From an uncultured bacterium (GTDB lineage: Bacteria; Verrucomicrobiota; Kiritimatiellia; CAIKKV01; CAITUY01): a stretch of DNA of 60,621 nt. Below, piece by piece: positions 30,848 through 40,146 of the stretch. Below the pieces are notes generated by a model, which was not told the origin of the DNA, did no database searches, and saw only the letters and a program-made list of their open reading frames with translations. A program made the position numbers and the translations under genes. Each line of letters opens with the position of its first letter. The stretch's first letter is position 1. The stretch is from NCBI GenBank assembly GCA_903958395.1, contig CAJBSZ010000346.1, positions 1 to 60,621 on the forward strand, in the 5' to 3' direction.

Positions 30848-32119
30848 ATGCGGATTCTCATGTTCGGCTGGGAGTTCCCCCCGCACATCAGCGGAGGGCT
30901 GGGAACGGCGTGTTATGAGCTGACACGAACGCTTTCCCGCCACGGCAATATCATCACCTTCGTGGTTCCCCGGGCAGAAAAACAGGCGAAAAAATCACCC
31001 GTTCACCTCGTGGCCGCCGCCGGGGTTCCACTCCCCCACTCCTCCAGCGTCGAGGAGTTTTTCCAGTCCCTGAACCTCAAGACGGCCGATTCCATCCTGC
31101 GCCCCTATCTGACGGATGAGGAATACCCGCTGGTACTCCGTGATGCGACCGGCGGCGAAACAAATAAAGACCAACCCGGCGCCACGCCCCCCACCAGCCT
31201 CTATGGCAAAAACCTCATGGCCGAAGTGGCCCGGTACAGCGAAATCGGAGAGGAACTTGCGCTCAAGGAGGAGTTTGACCTCATTCACGCCCACGACTGG
31301 ATGACGTTCCTGGCCGCCATCCGGGCCAAGCGCGCAACCGGAAAACCCATGGTGGCGCATATCCATGCGCTGGAATACGACCGTAGTGGCGACTCCATCA
31401 ACGGCGGCATTTTTGAGATCGAGAAAATGGGCATGGAGGCGGCGGATCATGTCATTGCCGTCAGCCACTACACACGGAACCTCATCATCAGCCACTATGG
31501 AATCCGCGCCGAAAAAATCTCGGTTGTACACAACGCCGTTTCCCGTCACCAGGCCCCCCGAGTGTATCATGTGCCCCATGACCGGAAAAAAAAGACGGTC
31601 CTATTCCTGGGCCGGATCACCTCCCAGAAGGGCCCGGACTATTTTATCGAGGCGGCGGCACGCGTGCTTGAAAAGACGCAGAACGTGATGTTTGTGATGG
31701 CCGGAGCCGGAGACATGCTGCCCCGGATGATTGAGCGCGTCGGAGAACTTCGTCTCGGAATGCACTTCCACTTCACCGGATTCCTTCAGGGGCACGATGT
31801 CGAACGAATGTACGCCATGAGCGACCTCTATGTCATGCCCAGCGTCTCCGAGCCGTTCGGCCTGTCGCCACTGGAAGCCATGATTTACGATGTGCCGGTG
31901 ATCCTCTCCAAACAGGCGGGTGTCACTGAAGTCATGCCCCACGCACTGACCGTTGATTTCTGGAATGTGGACGACATCGCCAATAAAATCCTGGCCATTC
32001 TCAAGTATCCCGCGCTGTCGCGGGAACTTCTCCGGAACGGCCGCAAGGCCCTTCGCTCCATCCGCTGGGAAGTGGCGGCGGAACGAATCCAACTGATCTA
32101 CAACAAACTTGCTGTGTGA
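30848..32119 (+). CDS. GT4-family glycosyltransferase (glycogen-synthase-like)
   Basis: 423 residues, GT-B fold. The start MRILMFGWEFPPHISGGLGTA is the glycogen-synthase-like nucleotide-sugar region with the GG loop. The C-terminal half has KKTVLFLGRITSQKGPDYFIEAA and SEPFGLSPLEAMIYDVPVI, the donor-binding EX7E motif. Such enzymes with debranching enzyme and GH57 neighbours are likely alpha-glucan synthases or maltosyl/glucosyl transferases; exact donor and acceptor are unknown. It follows the SAP gene after 14 bases, and its stop lies 8 bases before the GH57-like start. Confidence 0.9.
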   Translation: MRILMFGWEFPPHISGGLGTACYELTRTLSRHGNIITFVVPRAEKQAKKSPVHLVAAAGVPLPHSSSVEEFFQSLNLKTADSILRPYLTDEEYPLVLRDATGGETNKDQPGATPPTSLYGKNLMAEVARYSEIGEELALKEEFDLIHAHDWMTFLAAIRAKRATGKPMVAHIHALEYDRSGDSINGGIFEIEKMGMEAADHVIAVSHYTRNLIISHYGIRAEKISVVHNAVSRHQAPRVYHVPHDRKKKTVLFLGRITSQKGPDYFIEAAARVLEKTQNVMFVMAGAGDMLPRMIERVGELRLGMHFHFTGFLQGHDVERMYAMSDLYVMPSVSEPFGLSPLEAMIYDVPVILSKQAGVTEVMPHALTVDFWNVDDIANKILAILKYPALSRELLRNGRKALRSIRWEVAAERIQLIYNKLAV

Positions 32120-32126
32120 GTCCCCC

Positions 32127-33308
32127 ATGCCCTCCCTTTGCCTGACTCTTACCCTCCATCATCCCGCCCATCTGAAGCATTATTCGTTCTTCGACATTGG
32201 AAACTCGGCAACGTATGAGGACGAATCCAAAACAGCTGAAGCCGTGAACCAGTTTGCGTCCGAATGCGTTCTGCCGGCCACCCGCATCGTACTGAAACAA
32301 TTAAGGGAGTATGACGGTGATTTCAGAATCGCCCTTTCAATTTCAGGGTGCCTCATCGACCAGTTTGAACGCTACCGGCCCGAAGTTATCGACACCTTCA
32401 AGGCATTATCAGATACCGGGCATGTTGAATTTCTTGCCGCTCCCTATTACCATTCCCTGGCTTCCGCTTTTTCCATCCAGGAGTTCAGGGAACAAACCCT
32501 TTTACACCATACACGAATCCAGGCATTAACCGGAACCGCGCCCACGGCCTTCCGGAACACCGCCCTCATCTACCGGGATGATCTGGCCTGCGAAGTGGAA
32601 GCCCTCGGTTATCAGGTCATGCTGACCCCGGGTGGCGACCGGTTCCCGGGAAAACGAAACGTGTGCGGCGTTTACCGGCCGACACAAGGCTCCCTCCTGA
32701 AACTTCTGGCGAATCACGACCGCCTCTCGGACGACATGGCTCGCCGGTTTACCCATTCCGATTCCCCCGAGACTCCCCCAACCTCGACCGGATTTGCCCG
32801 CTGGCTGCACCAGGTCCACCCGGCCCGCGGTGGCGTAATCCCCCTGTCCCTTGACCTGGGCGCCTTCGCCCGGTTAAGTCCTGATGACACCGGCCTTTTT
32901 CTGTTTTTGAACCAACTCCCCGAAACCGTCCTCCTTCACCAAGAAGGAACCTTCATAACCCCCTCCCAAGCCGCATCCCCACGCCCTGCCCCACCGCTCT
33001 CATCGAAAGAGTTCATCACGGGGGAAAATCCCGGCCATGACCTGTCGCCCTGGATGGGCAACGAAATGCAGCAGGATGCCCTCAACGCCCTGTACCTTCT
33101 GGAATCCCGGGTCAAGGGGTGCCCTGATCAGACTCTTCTGAAGACCTGGCGGCTCCTTCAAGTATCGGACTATTTTCTTTACATGAACACCCATAACGAA
33201 GCCTTCCCAGGCCCGGCTCATCCCGCCATGCCCGGCGACTCGCCCTACGACGCCTATATCAACTACATGAACATCCTGACCGACTTCTCCGAACGTATTC
33301 CGGGATAG
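32127..33308 (+). CDS. GH57 alpha-amylase-like protein, likely catalytically dead
   Basis: 393 residues from the ATG at 32127. It aligns by eye with the MJ1611-type GH57 alpha-amylases: HYSFFDIG near the N-terminus, SISGCLIDQ (normally G.F.EQ), APTAFRNTALIYRDD and IPLSLDLGAFARL. In active members these read HQP near the start, FRNTELIY with the Glu nucleophile, and MDYETFGEH with the acid/base Asp. Here the Glu is Ala146, HQP is HHP and the ETFGEH part is lost, while the Asp (residue 243) is kept. It is also shorter than usual (about 460-480). It may be a glucan-binding or regulatory protein of the cluster rather than an enzyme. GH57 homologues without catalytic residues are known. Confidence 0.8.
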   Translation: MPSLCLTLTLHHPAHLKHYSFFDIGNSATYEDESKTAEAVNQFASECVLPATRIVLKQLREYDGDFRIALSISGCLIDQFERYRPEVIDTFKALSDTGHVEFLAAPYYHSLASAFSIQEFREQTLLHHTRIQALTGTAPTAFRNTALIYRDDLACEVEALGYQVMLTPGGDRFPGKRNVCGVYRPTQGSLLKLLANHDRLSDDMARRFTHSDSPETPPTSTGFARWLHQVHPARGGVIPLSLDLGAFARLSPDDTGLFLFLNQLPETVLLHQEGTFITPSQAASPRPAPPLSSKEFITGENPGHDLSPWMGNEMQQDALNALYLLESRVKGCPDQTLLKTWRLLQVSDYFLYMNTHNEAFPGPAHPAMPGDSPYDAYINYMNILTDFSERIPG

Positions 33309-33363
33309 TCATCGTCACCGGACTGTGTTACAAACCGGACGCCAATGATGAACGAGGAGCCCT

Positions 33364-34362
33364 ATGATTGATATTTCCGTGGTAGTGCCAATATTTAACG
33401 AGGAAGACAGCATTGAGTTACTGGTCTCCCGTCTTGAAGCAGCCCTGATGTCCACCGGCCGGACCTATGAGGTGGTGCTTGTGGATGACGGAAGCACGGA
33501 TAATTCATGGGGCAAAATGGTGGCATTGTCCGGAAATCATCCCGGGCTGCACCTCATCCGCTTCCGCCGGAATTTCGGCCAGACCGCCGCCATGAGCGCC
33601 GGGTTTCATGAGTCGCGTGGCGACATCATTATTACCATGGACGCGGATCTCCAGAATGATCCGGCGGATATTCCCCTATTGCTGACCGAAGTCGACAAGG
33701 GATTCGACGTGGTTAGCGGCTGGCGGCGTAACCGGAAGGACACCTTCATCAACCGTCGGCTTCCCTCCATCATCGCCAATTCATTGATCAGCAATATCAC
33801 CGGGGTTCATCTCCATGATTATGGGTGTACCCTGAAGGCCTATCGCAAGGAAATCGTCCAGAACATCCAGCTTTATGGCGAACTCCACCGCTTTATACCC
33901 GCGCTCGCCAGTTGGGTCGGGGGCCAGATTTCAGAAGTCGAGGTATCCCATCATCCCCGCCGGTTCGGTAAATCAAAATACGGAATCGGCCGGACCGTCA
34001 AGGTCATCCTGGATCTCGTCACGGTCAAATTCCTGCTTCGGTACAGCACCCGGCCGATTCATATTTTCGGGAAATGGGGCCTGAATTTCGGGGTACTCGG
34101 CATCCTGATGCTGATGTTCATGGCGGGCGCCAACCTCTCGCACCGGTTCTTCGACACTGAATTCTGCGCCGAACTCATCAAGCGTCCGTTCTGGGTGATC
34201 ACGCCTTTCATGCTGTTATTTTTCGGACTCCAGTTCATCTCAATCGGCCTTCTGGCCGAAATCCAGATCCGGACCTATCATGAAGCCCAGGAGAAGCCGA
34301 TTTATATAATCCGGGAAACCGTTGAGCCAACTGAAATTCCCAAGGGCACCCTAAAATCCTGA
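33364..34362 (+). CDS. GT2-family polyprenyl-phosphate glycosyltransferase
   Basis: 332 residues. The catalytic GT-A domain (1-230) has SVVVPIFNEEDSIE, VLVDDGSTDNS and ITMDADLQNDPAD (DXD-type), then HDYGCTLKAYRKE and HHPRRFGKSKYGI. Two C-terminal membrane helices (near 235-260 and 280-305) follow. This is the layout of DPM1/GtrB/ArnC-like enzymes that load a sugar onto undecaprenyl phosphate on the cytoplasmic face. GAGGAG precedes the ATG by four bases. A CPBP protease gene follows after 5 bases. Confidence 0.92.
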   Translation: MIDISVVVPIFNEEDSIELLVSRLEAALMSTGRTYEVVLVDDGSTDNSWGKMVALSGNHPGLHLIRFRRNFGQTAAMSAGFHESRGDIIITMDADLQNDPADIPLLLTEVDKGFDVVSGWRRNRKDTFINRRLPSIIANSLISNITGVHLHDYGCTLKAYRKEIVQNIQLYGELHRFIPALASWVGGQISEVEVSHHPRRFGKSKYGIGRTVKVILDLVTVKFLLRYSTRPIHIFGKWGLNFGVLGILMLMFMAGANLSHRFFDTEFCAELIKRPFWVITPFMLLFFGLQFISIGLLAEIQIRTYHEAQEKPIYIIRETVEPTEIPKGTLKS

Positions 34363-34367
34363 GGATT

Positions 34368-35216
34368 ATGGTCGCCGAGCGCCTTCTTTTTGAATCCGCA
34401 TCCCCTGCAACGGCTGCCGGGGTAGCTGCATTGTACTTCACACTGCTTCTGACAGGCACCTTCGTGGCCATCGCCCTGATCGTCCGGACACTCCGCAGTC
34501 CCATCGACTGGGCTCCGCGACTCCTCATCGTCCGGATGCGTCCCTGGACCTGGCGGGAGGGGTTGGCGGTGTCCGCCATAGTAGGGCTATTAATCTGTTT
34601 AGGAATGTCCGTGGCCGCACTTTTGAAACATCCAGGAGAAACCACCCTCATCCTCCTGCAGGGTCTTCTTCTGGATCTCGCGGGTATCCTTGCGATCACG
34701 GGCCTGATCTTCCGGAGTGGCTGGACCTGGACACAGGCGTTCGGCATGGATAGAATTCCCTTCCGCCACCTGACGACGGCCCTCCTGTTTTATCTGGCCA
34801 TGCTACCCTTCCTGTTTTTTTCAGCCCTGGTTTATCAGGGCGTGCTTTCCCTGAATGGAATACCCCCGAGCCTTCAGGAGATCGCCCTGCTTCTTTCGGG
34901 CAATCACCCGCTCTGGATGCGCATCACCCTGGTGATTCTGGCCGTTGCCGTGGCGCCATTTTTCGAGGAATGTCTTTTTCGGGGAATCCTGCTACCCGTA
35001 TTGGTCCGGCGCCTCGGACTGGGCGGCGGCATTTTTCTAACCTCCCTGCTTTTCGCCTCCATCCACTTTCACCTGCCCTCGCTGATTCCCCTGATCGTGG
35101 TGGCTTCAGGCTTTTCTCTTGCCTATGTGTATTCAGGATCCCTCTGGGTTTCCATCCTGATGCACGGGATATTCAACGGAGTGAATCTTGCCCTCTTACT
35201 GGCTATACGCCCATGA
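34368..35216 (+). CDS. CPBP-family intramembrane metalloprotease
   Basis: 282 residues, about eight helices. The ABI/CPBP motifs are present: FFEECLFRGILLP (EExxxR), SLLFASIHFHLPSLIP with the His, and LMHGIFNGVNL. Members cleave membrane substrates or process prenylated/CAAX-type proteins; in bacteria many are of unknown role. It is tightly packed between the GT2 gene and mtnA, and likely co-transcribed. Confidence 0.9.
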   Translation: MVAERLLFESASPATAAGVAALYFTLLLTGTFVAIALIVRTLRSPIDWAPRLLIVRMRPWTWREGLAVSAIVGLLICLGMSVAALLKHPGETTLILLQGLLLDLAGILAITGLIFRSGWTWTQAFGMDRIPFRHLTTALLFYLAMLPFLFFSALVYQGVLSLNGIPPSLQEIALLLSGNHPLWMRITLVILAVAVAPFFEECLFRGILLPVLVRRLGLGGGIFLTSLLFASIHFHLPSLIPLIVVASGFSLAYVYSGSLWVSILMHGIFNGVNLALLLAIRP

Positions 35217-35231
35217 CAAGGAAAACCGACC

Positions 35232-36296
35232 ATGATCATTCGAACCATTGAATGGAGTCCTGACACCCCTGCCCATCTCACCCCGGGAAGCGTGGTAATG
35301 GTGGATCAAACCCTCCTTCCGGGAGAACTGACCTACTTGAGGATCCGTGATGTTCAATCCGTATGGCGGGCCATACAAACCCTTCAGGTTCGAGGGGCCC
35401 CGGCGATCGGCATTGCGGCGGCCATGGGAGTGACTGTCGCCATCCAAGCCCTTCCGGAAACCACCACGGGGGAATTGACCTCCGCCGCCCTTCAGGCCGC
35501 TGACTATCTGGCCACGTCGCGTCCCACCGCCGTCAACCTGTTCTGGGCGCTCGACCGGATGCGCGGCGTCATCCGCGCTTCCGGCGCGCTCCCACCCCAC
35601 GAATTCAAGAATCGGCTGGCCCGGGAATCCATGACGATCCGGGATGAGGATGCGGCCATGTGCCGGGCCATTGGCCGGCATGGTGCCGAGCTCCTCCGGG
35701 ATGGCGACACCGTTTTGACCCATTGCAATGCGGGTGGCCTGGCAACCGCCGAGTACGGCACCGCGCTGGCACCGATCTATGTGGCAACCTCGCAGAACAA
35801 ACACATCCACGTCTATGCTGACGAAACCCGACCCCTCCTCCAGGGGGCGCGGCTCACCGCCTGGGAACTGATGCAGGCGGGCGTCGACGTCACCCTCATC
35901 TGCGACAACATGGCAGCGCATGTGATGAAAACAAAAACCATCAACGCCGTCATGGTCGGGGCCGATCGCATCGCCGCAAACGGCGACACAGCGAACAAAA
36001 TCGGAACCTACGGGCTCGCCGTGCTGGCAAAGGCCCATGGCATTCCCTTTTATGTGCTGGCCCCCAGTTCAACCTTCGATCTCTCACTGGACTCGGGGGC
36101 CCGAATCCCCATTGAAGAGCGTGCCGCCGAGGAAATCACCATGGGATTTGGAAAGCGAACCGCGCCCGAGGGAGTCAAAACCTATTCACCCGCCTTTGAT
36201 GTAACACCCGGCGGACTGATCACGGCTATCGTCTGCGAAAAGGGCATTCTCGCCCCCCCCTTCCAGACGACCCTTCAGAGTCTATTGCTGATCTGA
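35232..36296 (+). CDS. mtnA: Methylthioribose-1-phosphate isomerase
   Basis: 354 residues, full length for the family. Key segments: VRGAPAIGIAAAMG, LTHCNAGGLAT with the catalytic Cys, DETRPLLQGARLTAWEL and GADRIAANGDTANKIGTY with the catalytic Asp. MtnA converts 5-methylthioribose-1-phosphate to methylthioribulose-1-phosphate in the methionine salvage pathway. No other mtn gene is nearby. AAGGAAAACCGACC precedes the ATG. Its 3' end overlaps the convergent kinase gene by 15 bases. Confidence 0.95.
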   Translation: MIIRTIEWSPDTPAHLTPGSVVMVDQTLLPGELTYLRIRDVQSVWRAIQTLQVRGAPAIGIAAAMGVTVAIQALPETTTGELTSAALQAADYLATSRPTAVNLFWALDRMRGVIRASGALPPHEFKNRLARESMTIRDEDAAMCRAIGRHGAELLRDGDTVLTHCNAGGLATAEYGTALAPIYVATSQNKHIHVYADETRPLLQGARLTAWELMQAGVDVTLICDNMAAHVMKTKTINAVMVGADRIAANGDTANKIGTYGLAVLAKAHGIPFYVLAPSSTFDLSLDSGARIPIEERAAEEITMGFGKRTAPEGVKTYSPAFDVTPGGLITAIVCEKGILAPPFQTTLQSLLLI

Positions 36297-38411
36297 TTCC
36301 AGGGAAATGCCACAGGCCTTTTGAAGGGTCAGAATAAGCCCGGGATTTTTTTCGACGAATGAGGACTGGCCATGCAGCATGAGAAAAGCATCCAGGCCAC
36401 GATCCACCCGCCCCGCCACCGGGGATGGCATCCGCCGTCCATCGAGATCATGTCGCCACCGCGGAATATCCACCGGGACCGCTTGAATCCCCGTCTGTTC
36501 CACGAGTTTTAAAAAGGCCATGCAGGCGGGATCAGACAACAACTCCTCCTGAATCTGTTTTGCAACAGCTTCCCGGACCGCACCCGTCAAAAGGGGTCCC
36601 AGTACCGGCCCCGTTTTTTCCAGGCACTTCAACGCCGCGTCCGTCTGCTTGTCATTATAAGCCGCCACCCCCAGTGCCAGGGAAACCTCGGGGGTGTCAA
36701 GCCGGCTCAACCGGGTCATCCGCTCCTCCTTGGAAAGATCCTCAAGCTGAATATCCACCTGCGCCATCCCATCCGGGGTTTTGCAGACCACCTTGCGATC
36801 CCGAATCTCGACAACTTTCCCTATGAATTTGCCACGCGATAAACTGATCGTGACCACTTTTCCGATATCCGTCGAAAAAGTGTCGAGAATTTTATCAGTC
36901 AAGGATCCCACTCCCGCCAGGATGCGCGCCATATCCGCCAGCTCAGCGGTGTGCTTCGGGTACTTCGCCTCCTTGATAACAGGCTCCACCTGAAGACGGA
37001 CAGCCGTGTACTTTCCGGCCAGTATCAGGGCGGCAACCTCTTTTGTCAGGGCAATCCATTCTTTTTCATCCTGCCGCTCACTTACTTTGCTCCTGAGTTC
37101 CGCAACAAAGGCCATCCGGTTTGAGACGGTCTCAAGAACCCATTTTCCCGAGTAATTCTCAAGCCATCGGATGCCTTCTTCAAAGGCACCGTCATCCTCA
37201 TAATCTTTCACGGCCCGCTTCATCTCATTAAGTTCCTGGGCAATGCTCGCCTGGTCGTTTTTAGCCTTCCGCAACGCCTGATGTTGAGAAGGCAACGACG
37301 AACCGTCCTCGGCAGATTTAACGCTTTCCGGAAGCGGTGTTTCGGAATGAACGGGGAGGACGGGAATGACCGGATTAGCCTTCTCCTGGTTCTTTCCACA
37401 GGCTCTAAAATACAGAAGCCCTGCCGCAGTCACCCCGGCCAGAACGAGCAGGATCAGCGTCATCCACGAAAATCTCCGCCGGTCACCCATCTCCGGGCTG
37501 TCGTTAGTCAAATCGCTGGCTCCTCCTTTTGAAGCCATCCTCCGCTGCATCGTGCTCTCGCCGGCCAGGGGGTGAGCCCCGGCGGGCATCAGCCCCTTAT
37601 GAACACGCCGAAGATCGCTAAGGACAGTCTGCCAGTCTTTCAAGCGCTTATCGGGATCCTTCACCAGCATCCGCTCAATCAGACAACAGACGGGTGCGGG
37701 AACACTAGCCACCCTGTCACGGGGATCGGGAATCTGAGAGGTCACCTGCGCCTCCATCGCCTCATGATCGGAAAGTTCCACAAACGGCCGCTTCCCCGTC
37801 ACCATCTGGTACAGACAGCACCCCAGGGCATAAATATCGGTGCGACAATCCAGCTTTCCAAGACCCTGCACCTGTTCCGGGGAAATATACCCGGGCGTCC
37901 CGGCCACTTCATCAGACGGCGTTGAAAGATCGGAATCCCGAGTCAGTGACAGGCCCAGATCGGCAACCTTAATGGTGCCATCCTGATCCACCATGATGTT
38001 TTCAGGCTTGATGTCGCAATGAATAAGCCCCGCCGTGCGCCAGGCATAATCCAAGGCGGCCACAACCGATTCAACCACCACGAGGGCATCATACACGGGC
38101 AGGATGGCCTTGCGCTTGATCCATTGGCCGACATTATACCCGTCGACAAACTCCATGACGAAGTAGTAGTTCCCGCTCTCTTCACTGGCATCATAGACTT
38201 GAACAATTCCAGGATGCTTCAGTTTTGCCGCCGTACGGGCTTCCTGCACAATCTGCCGGACGCTTTCGGGATCCCTGCTATAGCGGGAGGGCAGCAATTT
38301 GATCGCGACAATCCGATCCAGGGAGAGTTGCCGGGCTTTCCAGACATGGCCCATCCCTCCCTCGCCGATTTTTTCGATCAGCTCAAATCCTGTCAAATGA
38401 ATGTCGCTCAT
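36282..38411 (-). CDS. Transmembrane Ser/Thr protein kinase
   Basis: 709 residues. The Hanks-type kinase domain (about 8-270) has the glycine loop IGEGGMGHVW, the ATP-anchoring Lys38 in VAIKLLP, HCDIKPENIM (131-140; the Arg of HRD is Cys) and VADLGLS (DLG in place of DFG). GTPGYISPEQ closes the activation segment. One membrane helix (about 311-332, WMTLILLVLAGVTAAGLLYF) leads to a C-terminal region of about 370 residues that is mostly helical with an SH3-like stretch (DIGKVVTISLSRG..GKVVEIRDRKVV). No PASTA repeats. It follows a two-helix small protein after 9 bases and CoaC, so the three may form one unit. Confidence 0.93.
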   Translation of the reverse strand: MSDIHLTGFELIEKIGEGGMGHVWKARQLSLDRIVAIKLLPSRYSRDPESVRQIVQEARTAAKLKHPGIVQVYDASEESGNYYFVMEFVDGYNVGQWIKRKAILPVYDALVVVESVVAALDYAWRTAGLIHCDIKPENIMVDQDGTIKVADLGLSLTRDSDLSTPSDEVAGTPGYISPEQVQGLGKLDCRTDIYALGCCLYQMVTGKRPFVELSDHEAMEAQVTSQIPDPRDRVASVPAPVCCLIERMLVKDPDKRLKDWQTVLSDLRRVHKGLMPAGAHPLAGESTMQRRMASKGGASDLTNDSPEMGDRRRFSWMTLILLVLAGVTAAGLLYFRACGKNQEKANPVIPVLPVHSETPLPESVKSAEDGSSLPSQHQALRKAKNDQASIAQELNEMKRAVKDYEDDGAFEEGIRWLENYSGKWVLETVSNRMAFVAELRSKVSERQDEKEWIALTKEVAALILAGKYTAVRLQVEPVIKEAKYPKHTAELADMARILAGVGSLTDKILDTFSTDIGKVVTISLSRGKFIGKVVEIRDRKVVCKTPDGMAQVDIQLEDLSKEERMTRLSRLDTPEVSLALGVAAYNDKQTDAALKCLEKTGPVLGPLLTGAVREAVAKQIQEELLSDPACMAFLKLVEQTGIQAVPVDIPRWRHDLDGRRMPSPVAGRVDRGLDAFLMLHGQSSFVEKNPGLILTLQKACGISLESDQQ

Positions 38412-38420
38412 AGAGACCCA

Positions 38421-38597
38421 TTACTTCAGAAGAACGCCAATCGTCACTCCCAAACAGATAAAGAACAGATACACCAGTGAGGCCGCCGCCCTGATCTCGG
38501 TAAAAATAAGGCTGACCGTCACCCGATCCCGGCTGAAAATCAAAACAAGGGTGGCCAACGCAATGAGAATTAACGCAATCAATACATTCTTGGACAT
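38421..38597 (-). CDS. Small LapA-like (DUF1049) two-helix membrane protein
   Basis: A 58-residue frame missed by usual length limits. It reads MSKNVLIALILIALATLVLIF, a short link SRDRVTVSLIFTEIRAAA, and SLVYLFFICLGVTIGVLL, then K and stop. Two hydrophobic helices around a short loop are the layout of LapA/DUF1049 proteins. A strong AAGGAG lies seven bases before the ATG at 38597. It sits between coaC and the kinase gene with spacings of 13 and 9 bases. Function unknown; in E. coli LapA relatives act in LPS assembly control. Confidence 0.8.
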   Translation of the reverse strand: MSKNVLIALILIALATLVLIFSRDRVTVSLIFTEIRAAASLVYLFFICLGVTIGVLLK

Positions 38598-38610
38598 GGC
38601 AGGACTCCTT

Positions 38611-39189
38611 TCAAATCAAACTCACTTTACTCTTTAAAATAGACTCGGCCCTTTTCACAATAACATCCAACTCAGCCAACCGGCCCGCTCCTTCCGTCCC
38701 GCAGGCAAGGTCACCTAATCCGACATCCACAAAGGATACGCCCCGCTCTCGGAGAAGCGCCACATTCGCCCGGGTGGCGGGATGAATCCACATCCCCTCG
38801 TTCATGGCGGGAGCCACAAGCACCGGCGCCCGGGTTGCCAACGCAGTACAGGTCAGCAAATCATCGGCCAGTCCATGAGCCAATTTTGCAATCACATTGG
38901 CAGTGCAGGGGGCGATCACCAGAAGGTCAGCCCGGTCGGCATAGGAAATATGTTCGGGATGCCATCCGTCTTTTTCATCAAAAAGACCCGTTCCAACCGC
39001 ATTACGGGACAAGGTCTGAAAGGTGAGCGGAGTCACAAATTCCCTCGCGCAAGAGGTCATGACAACGGAAACCTGCCATTCCTTTCGCATCATCAGCCGA
39101 ACCAGTTCAGCGGCCTTATAGGCCGCAATGGAGCCTGTGACCCCCAGAACAATATTTGGCTTTCTCGGTTGTTTTGAACCCGGTGACAT
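38611..39189 (-). CDS. coaC: Phosphopantothenoylcysteine decarboxylase, stand-alone CoaC
   Basis: 192 residues of the HFCD flavoprotein family. It has LGVTGSIAAYKAAELVR (FMN loop), WHPEHISYADRADLLVIAPCTANVIAK with the active-site His, VAPAMNEGMW (the PXMNXXMW motif) and LACGTEGAGRLAE (substrate recognition with the catalytic Cys). These identify the decarboxylase step of coenzyme A synthesis. Most bacteria fuse CoaC to CoaB; here the CoaB synthetase domain is absent and no coaB follows, so it must be encoded elsewhere. UbiX/LpdB-type prenyltransferases are less likely given the PAMN motif. Confidence 0.88.
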   Translation of the reverse strand: MSPGSKQPRKPNIVLGVTGSIAAYKAAELVRLMMRKEWQVSVVMTSCAREFVTPLTFQTLSRNAVGTGLFDEKDGWHPEHISYADRADLLVIAPCTANVIAKLAHGLADDLLTCTALATRAPVLVAPAMNEGMWIHPATRANVALLRERGVSFVDVGLGDLACGTEGAGRLAELDVIVKRAESILKSKVSLI

Positions 39190-39257
39190 AACAGGGATTC
39201 ACAGTGCCAGTTTTAACGCGTCTTGTCAATTTAGCCTGCGCAGTTTATTGACATATC

Positions 39258-40082
39258 ATGCCCATTGGTGTTTTCCTTACCCCCATGCAATATTCCGCAT
39301 CAATTCTGGCAACGATGCTCCTCTTCATCATGACGGCGCGGGGGGATGTTGATACCAATTGCCTCCCGGGCTGCTCCTGGCCGGTGGGCGAAAAATTGAC
39401 CTACCAAATCTATTGGGGGTTTATTCCCGTGGGAACGGCCGTCATCTGGACGGAGTGGGCCGAGAGCGACGGGCGCAAACTGCTGGCCATTCGGATGCGA
39501 ACCTTTTCCAACAAGGTGATTGAAAAAATCTACCCCGTGAACGACACCATCGAAAGCCTGGTCGATCCAGGCCCCTTCCTTCCCGTCCAATTCAGCAAGA
39601 ACATGAGCGAGGGCTCGCACCGGTATCATGAGGTCACGGTTTTTGACAGGACGAATCTGGTTGCCCGATGGGAATCGAAACTCACCGGCAAAAAGCGTGT
39701 TTTTAAAATTGAACCCACAACTCGCGATATCCCGACCTTTATGTTTGCCATGCGAGGCCAACCATTCTCCCCCGGGAAACGGGAACATTTCCGGGTCATG
39801 GCAGACGAAAAAATCTATGATTTATGGCTGAATATCCTGAAAAATGAAAAAGTTGACCTGGATGCGTACGATTCCGTTCCCTGCGTTAAAACGGAACCGG
39901 AAGCCGCCTTTAACGGTCTTTTTGTGAGAAAGGGGAAAGTCTGGGCCTGGATTTCAAAAGATCCACGCGGCCTGGCCACCCGGTTGGAGGCAAGTATCCC
40001 GGTCGCCAATGTTCACGCGCTCCTGATGAAGGTGGAGGGGCCGGGTACAGACTTCTGGATCAAACCAGGCGGTCAAAAATAA
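39258..40082 (+). CDS. DUF3108 exported protein
   Basis: Up to 274 residues. After a hydrophobic N-terminus (MQYSASILATMLLFIMTA), it reads WPVGEKLTYQIYWGFIPVGTAVI, the standard opening of DUF3108 proteins, followed by paired beta strands. These are periplasmic or outer-membrane associated proteins of unknown role. The ATG at 39258 and that at 39285 both lack a good ribosome site; the latter gives a cleaner signal peptide. It is divergent from coaC. Confidence 0.82.
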   Translation: MPIGVFLTPMQYSASILATMLLFIMTARGDVDTNCLPGCSWPVGEKLTYQIYWGFIPVGTAVIWTEWAESDGRKLLAIRMRTFSNKVIEKIYPVNDTIESLVDPGPFLPVQFSKNMSEGSHRYHEVTVFDRTNLVARWESKLTGKKRVFKIEPTTRDIPTFMFAMRGQPFSPGKREHFRVMADEKIYDLWLNILKNEKVDLDAYDSVPCVKTEPEAAFNGLFVRKGKVWAWISKDPRGLATRLEASIPVANVHALLMKVEGPGTDFWIKPGGQK

Positions 40083-40128
40083 TTTATATTGCAGGGTTGG
40101 GGCAGGTTCTATAGTGTTGATCCGTTTT

Positions 40129-40146
40129 AGACCGGATGTTCGGTCT
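40129..40146. promoter_or_regulatory. Inverted repeat upstream of RRM gene
   Basis: AGACCG and CGGTCT around GATGTT, a perfect 6-bp stem in the 177-base leader of the RRM gene. It could be an operator or an RNA hairpin; no partner is identified. Confidence 0.35.
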
